From positions 62,001 to 126,000 of the forward strand of contig NZ_JBPPGJ010000002.1 in the NCBI RefSeq assembly GCF_051594765.1: a stretch of 64,000 nucleotides of DNA. Reading direction: 5' to 3'. Numbering within the stretch: position 1 is the stretch's first letter; each line of letters opens with the position of its first letter. This stretch comes from Paenibacillus_AR sp051594765 (GTDB lineage Bacteria; Bacillota; Bacilli; Paenibacillales; NBRC-103111). Under the pieces are notes generated by a model that searched no databases, had not been told where the DNA came from, and saw only the letters and a program-made list of their open reading frames with translations. Shown here piece after piece: positions 32,496 to 40,975 of this stretch. A program made the position numbers and the translations under genes.

Positions 32496-34925
32496 CTACT
32501 CTTCCACGGCGGCAAGCACCGGAGCCGGCAGCTCCACATCGAAGATGGTCCCTTCCCCCGGCTCGCTCTTCACGCGGATGATTCCGCTGTGGTCCTCAAT
32601 GATCCGGAAGCTCACCATCAGCCCAAGACCGGTGCCCTTCTCCTTGGTGGTATAGAAGGGCTCGCCCAGCTTCTCCAGACGATCGGGCGCTATGCCGTGC
32701 CCCTCGTCCTCGAACCGGATCAGCACCCGGTCCGGCTTGGGCCGCAGGAGCGTGACCTTGACGAGGCCGCCCTTGGGCATGGCTTCGATGGCATTTTTGA
32801 GAAGATTGACGAATACCTGCTTCAGCTGATTCTCGTCGCAGACCACCTCCACATCCTGCGCCTCCCTATAATTGGCGGCGATCTCCACCCCGTTCAGGTG
32901 GGCCTGGCTCTCGAGGAACGAGACCACCTCCCACACGATCCGGACGATGGATTCCCGGGTGAACTTGGTCATCTGCGGCTTCGAGAGTACCAGGAACTCG
33001 CTGACGATGGTATTGATCCGCTCCAGCTCCGACAGCATCACCTCATAGAAGAAGCCGTTTTCATTACTCCGTTCCTTCAATAGCTGGAGGAAGCCCTTAA
33101 GCGAGGTCAGCGGGTTGCGTATCTCATGGGCGACGCCGGCGGCCAGTTGGCCTACCACGGACAGCTTCTCGGACTTGCGGAGCATCTCCTCCGTCCGCTT
33201 GCGCTCGGTAATATCCCGAGCCACCACCAGGATGCATGGCGTCTCCAAGCTTCCAAAGTGGGGAATCCAGCGGCTCGAGACCTCCATCTCAATCCAATGG
33301 CCCTCCGCATGCTGAGCGCGCACCTCGACGATCTCGTTATGGTCCGTGGACAGCAGCCGCTCGTACATGAAGTCCACCCGCTCCGCATCCGCCGGATGAA
33401 TCCAGATCAGGATATCCTTGCCCGTCAGAAGCTCCGGCTCCATGCCCATCATCACCTTGCAGGAAGGAGACATATAGATCACCCTCCCGTGGGGGTCCAG
33501 CACACAGATGATCTCGGACATGTTCTCGGCGATCAGCCGGTACTTGGCCTCGCTCTGGCGGAGGGCCGATTCGACCTGCTTGGCCCCGGTTATGTCCCGG
33601 GAGATGGCCGCGATGGCCACCGTCTCCCCGTGGGAGTTGCGGATGGGGGACACGGTCACACTCACATCGAGCACCTCGCCGTTCTTGCGCATCCGCTTGG
33701 TCTCGTACCCGCTGACGTGTCCGCCGAATAATACGGCTTCCTTCAGATTAGCCGCTTCCTCCTGCAGCTCCGGCGGGATAATCATATCCAGCAGGCACTG
33801 GTCGCATTCCTCCGCGGTCCACCCGTACATCATCTCGAAGGCCAGGTTCGCCTGGATGATGTGTCCCTCCAGATCGCCCACGTCAATGGCATCCGTGGTA
33901 TTGTTGAAGAACGACTCCAGCATCTCCTTGGCCTGAAGCAGCTCCTCCTCCGTCTCCTTGCGCAGCGTCAGATCGGTGCAGTAGCCGATCACCTCTTCCA
34001 TCACACCGTTGCGCCGAATCGGCTTCAGCGTCACCAGGCAGGGCACGTCCGAGAGCAGGGTCTCGAACTCCAGAGATTCGCCCTCCTCCCAGCTGCGCCT
34101 GTAATAAGAGGATAACTGCTCCGCCTGCTCCGGATCGAATATCATATCCAAGGTCCGGCCCACCACCTGCTCGGAGCCCAAGCCCACCGTACGGGCCAGC
34201 TCTCCCTCCCAGAGCGTGTGGACATAACCGTCTCCGGCTTTCTTATACTTCAACGTAATGCCGGGTTGGTTCCGGAGCACCTCCTGCTGCTCCCGTTCCG
34301 CAGCCTGCAGCATTCGGTCCGAGCGCTTCAGATCGGACAGGTCCCGGACGACCACCTGGTAGGCCTGCCGACCCTCGTAGCGGATCCGCTTGATGCGGAC
34401 TTCCGTCTCCAGGTAGTTGCCATCCCGGTTCTGAATTCGAACCTCCGTCGGTGCCCACGGCTCCGGCTTGACGGCCAATTCCACCAAGACATCGTAATCC
34501 ACCGGATGGATCAGTTCTATCACTCCTGCAAAATCAAGCTCCGCCAGCCGTGCCTCACCGTAGAGCAGGTGCCCCGCCGGATTGGAATACACGATCCGGC
34601 CGGAGCAATACACGAACACCGGATCGGGGATCTGCTCCAGTATATCCTTGTAGCGCGCCTCGCTCTCCAGAAGCTCCCGTGCCTTCTTCCCCGGCACGCA
34701 CGCCGGGAGAGCGGAGCCTGCCAGTACTAACTTGTTATAGGCCGCCTGATCGATATACCGGCCCAGCCGGTATGCAGCGGCAAACAGCAATACCGACAGG
34801 AGCACCGGAAGCGCATAACCTCCTGCTCCCCTGGGGGTTCCCACGGGGCTGCCTCTATATACCAGCAAGACCGAGTGGAACAATACGACGGTTATGAGAG
34901 ATAGAATCCGCCCTTTCCATCCCAT
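32496..34925 (-). CDS. Multi-PAS sensor histidine kinase, sporulation-kinase type
   Basis: An 809-residue membrane kinase. Two N-terminal helices (about 6-24 and 37-57) enclose a short loop, so sensing is probably cytoplasmic. Four PAS domains follow (about 88-200, 215-335, 340-455 and 460-585). The HisKA motif VAHEIRNPLTSLKGFLQLL (phospho-His about residue 608) is that of KinA/KinE-type sporulation kinases that feed phosphate to Spo0F. The ATPase has NLLKNAIEA, DEGHGIA and GTGLGL boxes. No response regulator is encoded next to it, as usual for orphan sporulation kinases. The signals bound by the PAS domains are unknown. Confidence 0.92.
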   Translation of the reverse strand: MGWKGRILSLITVVLFHSVLLVYRGSPVGTPRGAGGYALPVLLSVLLFAAAYRLGRYIDQAAYNKLVLAGSALPACVPGKKARELLESEARYKDILEQIPDPVFVYCSGRIVYSNPAGHLLYGEARLAELDFAGVIELIHPVDYDVLVELAVKPEPWAPTEVRIQNRDGNYLETEVRIKRIRYEGRQAYQVVVRDLSDLKRSDRMLQAAEREQQEVLRNQPGITLKYKKAGDGYVHTLWEGELARTVGLGSEQVVGRTLDMIFDPEQAEQLSSYYRRSWEEGESLEFETLLSDVPCLVTLKPIRRNGVMEEVIGYCTDLTLRKETEEELLQAKEMLESFFNNTTDAIDVGDLEGHIIQANLAFEMMYGWTAEECDQCLLDMIIPPELQEEAANLKEAVLFGGHVSGYETKRMRKNGEVLDVSVTVSPIRNSHGETVAIAAISRDITGAKQVESALRQSEAKYRLIAENMSEIICVLDPHGRVIYMSPSCKVMMGMEPELLTGKDILIWIHPADAERVDFMYERLLSTDHNEIVEVRAQHAEGHWIEMEVSSRWIPHFGSLETPCILVVARDITERKRTEEMLRKSEKLSVVGQLAAGVAHEIRNPLTSLKGFLQLLKERSNENGFFYEVMLSELERINTIVSEFLVLSKPQMTKFTRESIVRIVWEVVSFLESQAHLNGVEIAANYREAQDVEVVCDENQLKQVFVNLLKNAIEAMPKGGLVKVTLLRPKPDRVLIRFEDEGHGIAPDRLEKLGEPFYTTKEKGTGLGLMVSFRIIEDHSGIIRVKSEPGEGTIFDVELPAPVLAAVEE

Positions 34926-35117
34926 TCAATCTCCTCCTGTTATCCGATTGCCTGCCCCTCGATGCGGGCTTCTGTTCCATGAAGCTTCTCGTACAGCTCA
35001 TAACCTAATATTACGAAAAAACGCATACAATTTCCTCTAAATTTTCAAATAAAAACTTAAATCAACAGATTCCGATCGATCCGACCGAAAAAAAACAATA
35101 CCGTCCCTGACACGACG

Positions 35118-35153
35118 CAAAAAAGAACGGAAACTCTGACGAGTTTCCGTTCT
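35118..35153 (-). terminator. Intrinsic terminator of xylA
   Basis: AGAACGGAAACTC (35124-35136) pairs perfectly with GAGTTTCCGTTCT (35141-35153). On the minus strand TTTTTT follows (35119-35124). The stop of xylA is 25 nt away. Confidence 0.93.
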
Positions 35154-35177
35154 CTCTTGATGGTTGCTGATCGAAAC

Positions 35178-36494
35178 TTACACGTTCATGATGTACTGGT
35201 TCAGTACGGATTTGATCTGCTCTTGACGGCCCGACTTGTTGACGATCGGGTTGTTCTGCATCGCATAAGATTCAAGCGATTTGAAGTTGGCCTTGCCAGC
35301 CAGAACGTCCGCACCGATTCCGGACTTGAAGGAGGAATAGCGGTCGTCGATGATGTTCTCCAGCACGCGGTCTTCCAAGAGCTTCGCCGCTACCTGCAGG
35401 CCGCGGGCGAAGGAATCCATACCGGCGATGTGGGAGTAAACCAGATCCTCCGGCTCGAAGGAGGCACGGCGGGTCTTGGCGTCGAAGTTCACACCGCCGC
35501 TGCCCAGTCCGCCGTTCTTGATGATCTCGTACATGGCCAGGGTCGTGCTGTACAGGTTGGTCGGGAACTCGTCGGTGTCCCAGCCCAGCAGCTCGTCGCC
35601 TTGGTTGGCATCAATGGAGCCCAGCATGCCGTTGATGCGGGCCACGTGCAGCTCATGCTCGAAGGTATGGCCGGCCAGGGTGGCATGGTTCGCTTCGATA
35701 TTAAGCTTGAAGACTTGGTCCAGGCCGTAGGTCTTCAGGAACGCAATGGTAGTGGCGGAGTCGAAGTCGTATTGGTGCTTGGACGGCTCCTTCGGCTTCG
35801 GCTCAATCAGGAATTGGGCGTTGAAGCCGATTTCCTTGGCATAGTCCTTCGCCATATGGAAGAAGCGGGCCAGGTTATCCAGCTCGAACTTCATGTCGGT
35901 ATTGAGAAGAGTCTCGTAGCCCTCGCGGCCGCCCCAGAACACATAGTTCTCGGCACCCAGCTCCAGGCCCACTTCTAGCTGCTTCTTCACTTGCGCAGCG
36001 GCGTACGCGTATACGTCGGCGTTGCAGGTGGTGGCAGCGCCATGGACGAAGCGCGGGTTGGAGAACATGTTGGCGGTGTTCCACAGCAGCTTGCGGCCGG
36101 AGGACTTCATGTTTTCCTTGATCAGGGCCACGATGACGTCCAGGTTCTTGTTGGTCTCCTGCAGGGTGTCGCCTTCCGGCGCGATGTCGCGGTCATGGAA
36201 GCAGAAGTACGGCATGTCGAGAATGTCCATCAGCTCGAAGGCCGCTTCCACGCGGGCCTTGGCTTGGTCCATGCCGGAGTAGCGGTCCCAGCCGCGCTGC
36301 ATGGTGCCTGCGCCGAACGGGTCGGAGCCGGTGCCGGTCATGGCATGCCAGTAAGCCAAACCGAAGCGAAGCCACTCGTTCATGGTTTTGCCGGCGACTA
36401 CGGCATTGGCGTCATAGAATTTGTAAGCCAGCGGATTGCTCGAGGTTCTGCCTTCGAATGCAACCTTGGAAATGTTGTTGAAATAAGAAGCCAT
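35178..36494 (-). CDS. xylA: Xylose isomerase
   Basis: A 438-residue class II xylose isomerase that interconverts D-xylose and D-xylulose, needing two divalent metals. Catalytic His in FCFHDRDIAPEG, metal ligands in FLIEPKPKEPSKHQYDFD, LNIEANHATLAGHTFEHEL, GSIDANQGDELLGWDTDEFP and GGVNFDAKTRR are all present. GGAGGG precedes ATG. It is transcribed from a xyl promoter overlapped by the operator at 36556-36580 and is divergent from xylR. No xylulokinase gene lies in the window. Confidence 0.97.
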   Translation of the reverse strand: MASYFNNISKVAFEGRTSSNPLAYKFYDANAVVAGKTMNEWLRFGLAYWHAMTGTGSDPFGAGTMQRGWDRYSGMDQAKARVEAAFELMDILDMPYFCFHDRDIAPEGDTLQETNKNLDVIVALIKENMKSSGRKLLWNTANMFSNPRFVHGAATTCNADVYAYAAAQVKKQLEVGLELGAENYVFWGGREGYETLLNTDMKFELDNLARFFHMAKDYAKEIGFNAQFLIEPKPKEPSKHQYDFDSATTIAFLKTYGLDQVFKLNIEANHATLAGHTFEHELHVARINGMLGSIDANQGDELLGWDTDEFPTNLYSTTLAMYEIIKNGGLGSGGVNFDAKTRRASFEPEDLVYSHIAGMDSFARGLQVAAKLLEDRVLENIIDDRYSSFKSGIGADVLAGKANFKSLESYAMQNNPIVNKSGRQEQIKSVLNQYIMNV

Positions 36495-36538
36495 TGGAAT
36501 ATTCCCTCCAGAGAGTTATTCGCCTTACCTTCCCCTTC

Positions 36539-36567
36539 ATCATATCACTTCCCACTTAGTTTGTCTA
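36539..36567 (-). promoter_or_regulatory. xylA: xylA promoter
   Basis: On the minus strand TAGACA (36567-36562) and TATGAT (36544-36539) are 17 nt apart. The -35 lies inside the xyl operator, so binding of XylR would block polymerase. Confidence 0.8.
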
Positions 36568-36580
36568 TTGATTAAACTAA
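36556..36580. promoter_or_regulatory. xyl operator for XylR
   Basis: TTAGTTT (36556-36562) and AAACTAA (36574-36580) form a perfect inverted repeat with an 11-nt spacer, closely similar to the xyl operators of Bacillus. It overlaps the xylA -35. Confidence 0.9.
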
Positions 36581-36717
36581 CTTTACTTTCGAACTTTTTC
36601 CGCATAAAATGATAGTATGGCTGTCCGATTTCCCCGTATAATGAAGATTACTATCACAATGAGCGGCTATCGCCATGGGATCGGCGCACTGGACGTTATG
36701 CCTAAGGAGTTTGTTGC

Positions 36718-37902
36718 ATGAAGATGACCGGAGATCTCAATCTCGTCAAGAAAATTAATAAATCCATCGTGCTGGAGCTGCTTCAGAAGCAGTCCCCCAT
36801 CTCCCGCGCCAGCCTGGCCAAGCTGACCGGATTGACCAAGGCCACCGTCTCCACCTTGGTGGCCGAGCTGATGGAGGAGAATCTCCTCTACGAGATCGGC
36901 ACCGGGGAATCCAGCGGCGGCCGCAAGCCGGTCATGCTGGTGTTCCGCCAGGATGCCGGCTATGCAATTGGCGTGGATCTGGGCGTCAATTACATCCATG
37001 CCGTACTGACGGACCTGAAGGGCGAGATCATCCACGAGGTGCGCCGCGGCTTGAAGGGAGGCGCTTCCCAGGAGACGGTACTCCGGGAGCTGAAGGGCTG
37101 CCTGCGCACCCTGATCGCCGCCGCTCCGGAGAGTCCTTACGGCATCGTGGGCATCGGCGTCGGAGTGCCCGGAATTACGGACCACCAAGGTTCTGTCCTC
37201 TTCGCCCCGAATCTAGGATGGCGGAATGTCCCCCTCCAGCGGCTCCTCGAAGAGGAGTTCCGGATGCCCGTCACCATCGATAACGAGGCCAATGCCGGTG
37301 CCGTCGGCGAGCGGGAGTTCGGCGCCGGCAGGGGTGTTTCGAATCTGATCTATATCAGCATCGGCATCGGCATCGGTACGGGCATCATCCTGAAGAACGA
37401 GCTGTACCGGGGCACCTCGGGCTATTCCGGTGAGATGGGGCACATCTCCATTCAAGCGGACGGGAAGCCCTGCCGGTGCGGCAATATCGGCTGCTGGGAA
37501 CTCTATGCCTCAGAGAATGCCCTGCTGGAGGAAGCCTCCTCCCTGCTGCCGGAGGACCGCAAGGAGCTGGAGGAGCTGGTCAAGCTTGCGGAAGCGGGCA
37601 GTCCCGAGGCCACAGCCCTGTTCGAGCGGGCCGGCTACTACCTCGGCGTCGGCATCACCAACATCATCAACATCTTCAATCCCGAGCTCATCATCATCGG
37701 CAACCGGTTCGCCCATGCCGAGCGCTTCCTAGGCGCTGCGGTTCGCCGAGTCATCGACACCCGCTCTCTGCCTTATCACCGGGAGAAGCTGCGGCTGGAA
37801 TTCGCGGGCCTGGGCTCCCGCTCCTGCGTGGCCGGCGCCTCCTCCTTCGCGGTCTCCCGGTTCTTCGCCGACCGGAGAATCAGTGTGGACTACTCGGTGT
37901 GA
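36718..37902 (+). CDS. xylR: Xylose repressor, ROK family
   Basis: A 394-residue ROK-type repressor. The N-terminal winged helix includes ISRASLAKLTGLTKATVSTL. The ROK/kinase-like domain (from about 80) has IGVDLGVNYIHAV, GIGVGVPGITD, IDNEANAGAVGEREFGAG, ISIGIGIGTGIIL and GEMGHISIQADGKPCRCGNIGCWELYAS, the last giving the zinc-binding Cys motif CxCGNxGCWE. It represses xylA through the operator at 36556-36580 and is released by xylose. It is divergent from xylA; a bidirectional terminator follows. Confidence 0.95.
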   Translation: MKMTGDLNLVKKINKSIVLELLQKQSPISRASLAKLTGLTKATVSTLVAELMEENLLYEIGTGESSGGRKPVMLVFRQDAGYAIGVDLGVNYIHAVLTDLKGEIIHEVRRGLKGGASQETVLRELKGCLRTLIAAAPESPYGIVGIGVGVPGITDHQGSVLFAPNLGWRNVPLQRLLEEEFRMPVTIDNEANAGAVGEREFGAGRGVSNLIYISIGIGIGTGIILKNELYRGTSGYSGEMGHISIQADGKPCRCGNIGCWELYASENALLEEASSLLPEDRKELEELVKLAEAGSPEATALFERAGYYLGVGITNIINIFNPELIIIGNRFAHAERFLGAAVRRVIDTRSLPYHREKLRLEFAGLGSRSCVAGASSFAVSRFFADRRISVDYSV

Positions 37903-37953
37903 CCGAGGGTCTGGGAATGAAGCGGCAGCTCCAACTAATATGAACGCAAAAAG

Positions 37954-37996
37954 AGGGTGCCCCCAAGCCTGTTACGGCTTGAGAGGCACCCTTTTT
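37954..37996. terminator. Bidirectional terminator between xylR and the chemoreceptor gene
   Basis: GGGTGCC (37955-37961) pairs with GGCACCC (37985-37991), and AAGCC/GGCTT pair inside. T-run 37992-37996 ends xylR, and the A-run before the stem gives a T-run on the minus strand. Confidence 0.85.
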
Positions 37997-38041
37997 CTTG
38001 CTGCTGCGTCATCGAATGACGTTGAACTTATGCCGCCGCCC

Positions 38042-40045
38042 TTAGATATCGAACCGCTGGACTTCACTGCGAAGCTCGGCGGCCGCCTCCTCCAGCTGGC
38101 GGGCCAGATGGCTCAGCTGCTCCATGGCGGCGGATTGCTCCTCCACGGATGCGGTGACCTCCTCCGTGCCGGCCGCCGTGGTCTGGCAGATGGCTTGGAG
38201 CTCGGTGGTGTTGGCGCTGATGATGTCCTTGCCCTCCGTCAGCTCCCGGACGGAACGGACCACTTGTCCGATGCCCGCCAGATGGCGTTCCACAGCGGCA
38301 TGGATGGTACCGAAGGCTTCATGGGTCTGTCTGACGGTCCGCTCCTGCTCCACCATGGCTTGCCCTGCACTCTCCGACAGCGCCGTGGCCTGGTGAGTCT
38401 CCTTGCGGATGCGTTCCACCAGCTCCTGGACCTGGGCCAGCGCCTCCTCGGAATGACCGGCCAGCTTCCGGACCTCACCGGCAACGACGCCGAAGCCCCG
38501 GCCGTGCTCACCCGCACGGGCCGCTTCAATGGCCGCATTCAGCGCCAGCAGATTGGTCTGATTCGTAATATCCGAGATGACCGCTACGATTCCTCCGATC
38601 TGCTCCGAGCATTCGTCCAGGGAGCGGATAGCCTCCGAGACGGAGCGGGACATGCCCACGCTCTTCGCCGTCTGATCGGACAGGGCATCCAGCCTCTCCA
38701 CATTCACCCGGGCAATGTCCTGCATCTGCATCGTCAGGCGCTCCATCTCTCCCGTTTCCTGGGCCACGGTGTCGATCTGGTCCGCCATCTCCAGCACAAT
38801 CTCGGCATTCCGGTCCGCGATACCGGCCTGGCTGCCAGCTCCGGCGGCAATCTCCTGGATGGCTCTCGCCACCTCTCCTGCCGAAGCGGACGTCTCCGCC
38901 GAACCTACCATGAGCACCTGGGAGGATTCTCCCAGCTTCTCAGAGGTCTTATGGATGCGGGTGATCAGACGGTCTACCTGCTCCGCCATCTCATCGAAGC
39001 CGGAGGCCAGCTTACCGATCTCGTTGCTCCGCTTCACTCCGGATCGGGTACGCAGCTTCCCGTTCTGGAACTCCTTCATCGCCTCCTGCAGCTTGCGCAC
39101 CGGGCGGATGATGCTCTGGGTGACCGGCCACGAAACGGCTCCCGCTACAGCGATGATAATCAAGAGTCCCCACATCACGGTGCCGAGCATCTCTCCGGCT
39201 TCATCCTCGAATTCCTTGGAGAAGACGGTACCGCAGATCTTCCAGCCCGTAGTCCCGTTGGTGACGTAGCTCATGAGCTTCTCTTGTCCCTCATAGGTGT
39301 AGGAGATAGTGCTTTTGGCGCCCTTTGCCTTCATCTCGCCGATGAATTTCTCCTTGCTCTGGTCCGAGCCGATGAGCTCCGTCTTCTTGTGGGCCAGCAG
39401 CTTGTTCTGGGCATCCAGGATGAAGATGTACCCTGATTTTCCCACGGTGACCTCATTCAGCAGAGACATGATGGAATCCACCTTCAGGTCGATGCCCAGG
39501 ACCCCGATGGGCTTGCCTTGGGCTTGGATGGCCATGGAGACCGTCAGCACCATCTTCTTGGTGGCCGTATCGATGTAGGGCTCGATCCATACGGGATGCT
39601 GCGGGCTTGCTAGCGCTTCCTTATACCAATCCCGGGTGGTCGGATCGAATCCGGCCGGCAGATCCGCGGGAGGCTCTACGGTCATCTCCTTGGAAGTCGA
39701 CGCCACATAGATGTTGACCAGCTGATCGTTGGACTTGATGGCCTCTTGGAAAGTGTCCTGCACGGCGGGCCATGCCGCCTTGCCCTCCTTGCTCGCCGCT
39801 CCCGACGCCACATAACGCTGAATCTGATCGTTGCCGGACAGCGTCTTGGCCATTCGCTCGTATTCCTTCAAATACAAATCCACATTCTGGTTAACGATAC
39901 CGACCAGCGTTTCCGTATTGTCGGTGGCGCTCTCCACGGCGTATTCCTTGATGCTGTTGTAGCCTACCATCGTCGCCGCACCGCTGGCGGCAATGATCAA
40001 GGCCAAAAAAGGGATCAAAATCTGTAATCGCAAGCTCTTACGCAT
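38042..40045 (-). CDS. Methyl-accepting chemotaxis protein with dCache sensor
   Basis: A 667-residue chemoreceptor. One membrane helix (about 7-29), a large extracellular double-Cache domain (about 35-275) with FDPTTRDWYKEAL and GVLGIDLKVDSI, a second helix (about 285-305), a HAMP domain, and a long cytoplasmic coiled coil. The highly conserved tip is ISDITNQTNLLALNAAIEAA, followed by GRGFGVVAGEVRKLA. Cache domains of this kind bind amino acids or other small ligands. No che gene lies nearby. GGAGGG precedes ATG. Confidence 0.95.
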   Translation of the reverse strand: MRKSLRLQILIPFLALIIAASGAATMVGYNSIKEYAVESATDNTETLVGIVNQNVDLYLKEYERMAKTLSGNDQIQRYVASGAASKEGKAAWPAVQDTFQEAIKSNDQLVNIYVASTSKEMTVEPPADLPAGFDPTTRDWYKEALASPQHPVWIEPYIDTATKKMVLTVSMAIQAQGKPIGVLGIDLKVDSIMSLLNEVTVGKSGYIFILDAQNKLLAHKKTELIGSDQSKEKFIGEMKAKGAKSTISYTYEGQEKLMSYVTNGTTGWKICGTVFSKEFEDEAGEMLGTVMWGLLIIIAVAGAVSWPVTQSIIRPVRKLQEAMKEFQNGKLRTRSGVKRSNEIGKLASGFDEMAEQVDRLITRIHKTSEKLGESSQVLMVGSAETSASAGEVARAIQEIAAGAGSQAGIADRNAEIVLEMADQIDTVAQETGEMERLTMQMQDIARVNVERLDALSDQTAKSVGMSRSVSEAIRSLDECSEQIGGIVAVISDITNQTNLLALNAAIEAARAGEHGRGFGVVAGEVRKLAGHSEEALAQVQELVERIRKETHQATALSESAGQAMVEQERTVRQTHEAFGTIHAAVERHLAGIGQVVRSVRELTEGKDIISANTTELQAICQTTAAGTEEVTASVEEQSAAMEQLSHLARQLEEAAAELRSEVQRFDI

Positions 40046-40171
40046 GGTATTCCCTCCGGATGGTCTGGTTGTGCAACCTCCTTACGATATCACGCTTGGA
40101 TATCCGCGGATGTTAAATTATTAACACGTGGTCGACAAATTTTTAAGTTTTCGACACAAAGCGATAATAGC

Positions 40172-40229
40172 AAAAGGCACCCGAATTACGTGGCATCCGA
40201 TCGGAATGCTTCACATGATACGAGTGCCT
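40172..40229 (-). terminator. Probable terminator of the TIMP-like gene
   Basis: AGGCAC (40175-40180) pairs with GTGCCT (40224-40229), and an inner GCATCCGATCGGAATGC region can form a second stem. On the minus strand TTTTGC follows. Confidence 0.5.
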
Positions 40230-40247
40230 CACAGGACGGCGGGTTCT

Positions 40248-40862
40248 CTATCCTCTCCCGGCCTTCTTCCGCCGGACGTAAGCGAATACACTAATCCCCG
40301 CCACCATGATGCCCAAGCTCCAGAGTGCCTTGGTGGAAGCTCCCTTCTGGCCGCGAGCCTCCGCCTCCAGCTTCTCCGCGGCTCCCGGAGCAATGCCTGC
40401 CGTGCCGGGAGCAGGCTGGCTGCCCGGTCCCAGAATGGCCAGCTCCTCGCCGGCAGCCGACAGCAGCTTGGTGCGGGTGCACAGCCCGGTCTCCAAATGG
40501 TCCGGCGATCCCGCTGCAAATACGATGTATTCCTTATGCACCGCAAATTGGTCATACCCGCAGCTTGCGGAGCTTCTTGCCGTATAGACGGCCGTTTCGG
40601 CCTTGACGTCCCCTTTCCACACGCGGGTCACCTTAAGGGTGACATGCAGAGGATCGGCCGAGGATAGGACCGGCTTGGCCGGCGGCTGCTCCACCCGGAT
40701 CACTTGGCCGGAGAAGACGGCAGTCTTCTTCTCCAGGTCCTCTTGAACGGCGGGAGGCGTGGCGCAGGAGCACGCCAGAGCCCGGGATGGGACCGTAAGC
40801 AGATCTCCTCCCAGAATAAGCAAGACAATCAGCGCCGGAAGCATGACCTTACGGTGAACCAT
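40248..40862 (-). CDS. TIMP/NTR-like surface protein with C-terminal membrane anchor
   Basis: A 204-residue exported protein. The signal peptide ends at SRALA, so the mature chain would begin CSCATPPA, as in tissue inhibitors of metalloproteinases, where the N-terminal Cys-x-Cys binds the protease zinc. TAVFSGQVIRVEQPP, LKVTRVWKGD, SSASCGYDQF and LCTRTKLL match bacterial NTR-like proteins, with cysteines placed to pair with the first two. After a Pro/Ala-rich linker a membrane helix (WSLGIMVAGISVFAYV) and RRKK end the chain, so it is anchored outside. Start 40862 is chosen for GGGGGG upstream. Confidence 0.82.
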   Translation of the reverse strand: MVHRKVMLPALIVLLILGGDLLTVPSRALACSCATPPAVQEDLEKKTAVFSGQVIRVEQPPAKPVLSSADPLHVTLKVTRVWKGDVKAETAVYTARSSASCGYDQFAVHKEYIVFAAGSPDHLETGLCTRTKLLSAAGEELAILGPGSQPAPGTAGIAPGAAEKLEAEARGQKGASTKALWSLGIMVAGISVFAYVRRKKAGRG

Positions 40863-40933
40863 TGCCCATTCCCCCCTCTGCATCTATATACGGTTATTCC
40901 TTACTAATTGTTTCCATTTCCGGGCAAGGATAT

Positions 40934-40971
40934 AAAAAAATACCGGTGGAGCCCTATGGCACCACCGGTAT
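40934..40971 (-). terminator. Intrinsic terminator of the GH94 gene
   Basis: ATACCGGTGG (40940-40949) pairs with CCACCGGTAT (40962-40971), with inner AGCC/GGCA. On the minus strand TTTTTTTA follows. The stop codon of the GH94 gene is at 40976. Confidence 0.9.
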
Positions 40972-40975
40972 GCAT

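Noticed and set aside
40046..40200. Sigma-D promoter upstream of the chemoreceptor gene
   Set aside because: A GCGGATAT-like -10 exists, but no TAAA lies at 15 nt; the spacing fits only with 13-14 nt and a weak match.
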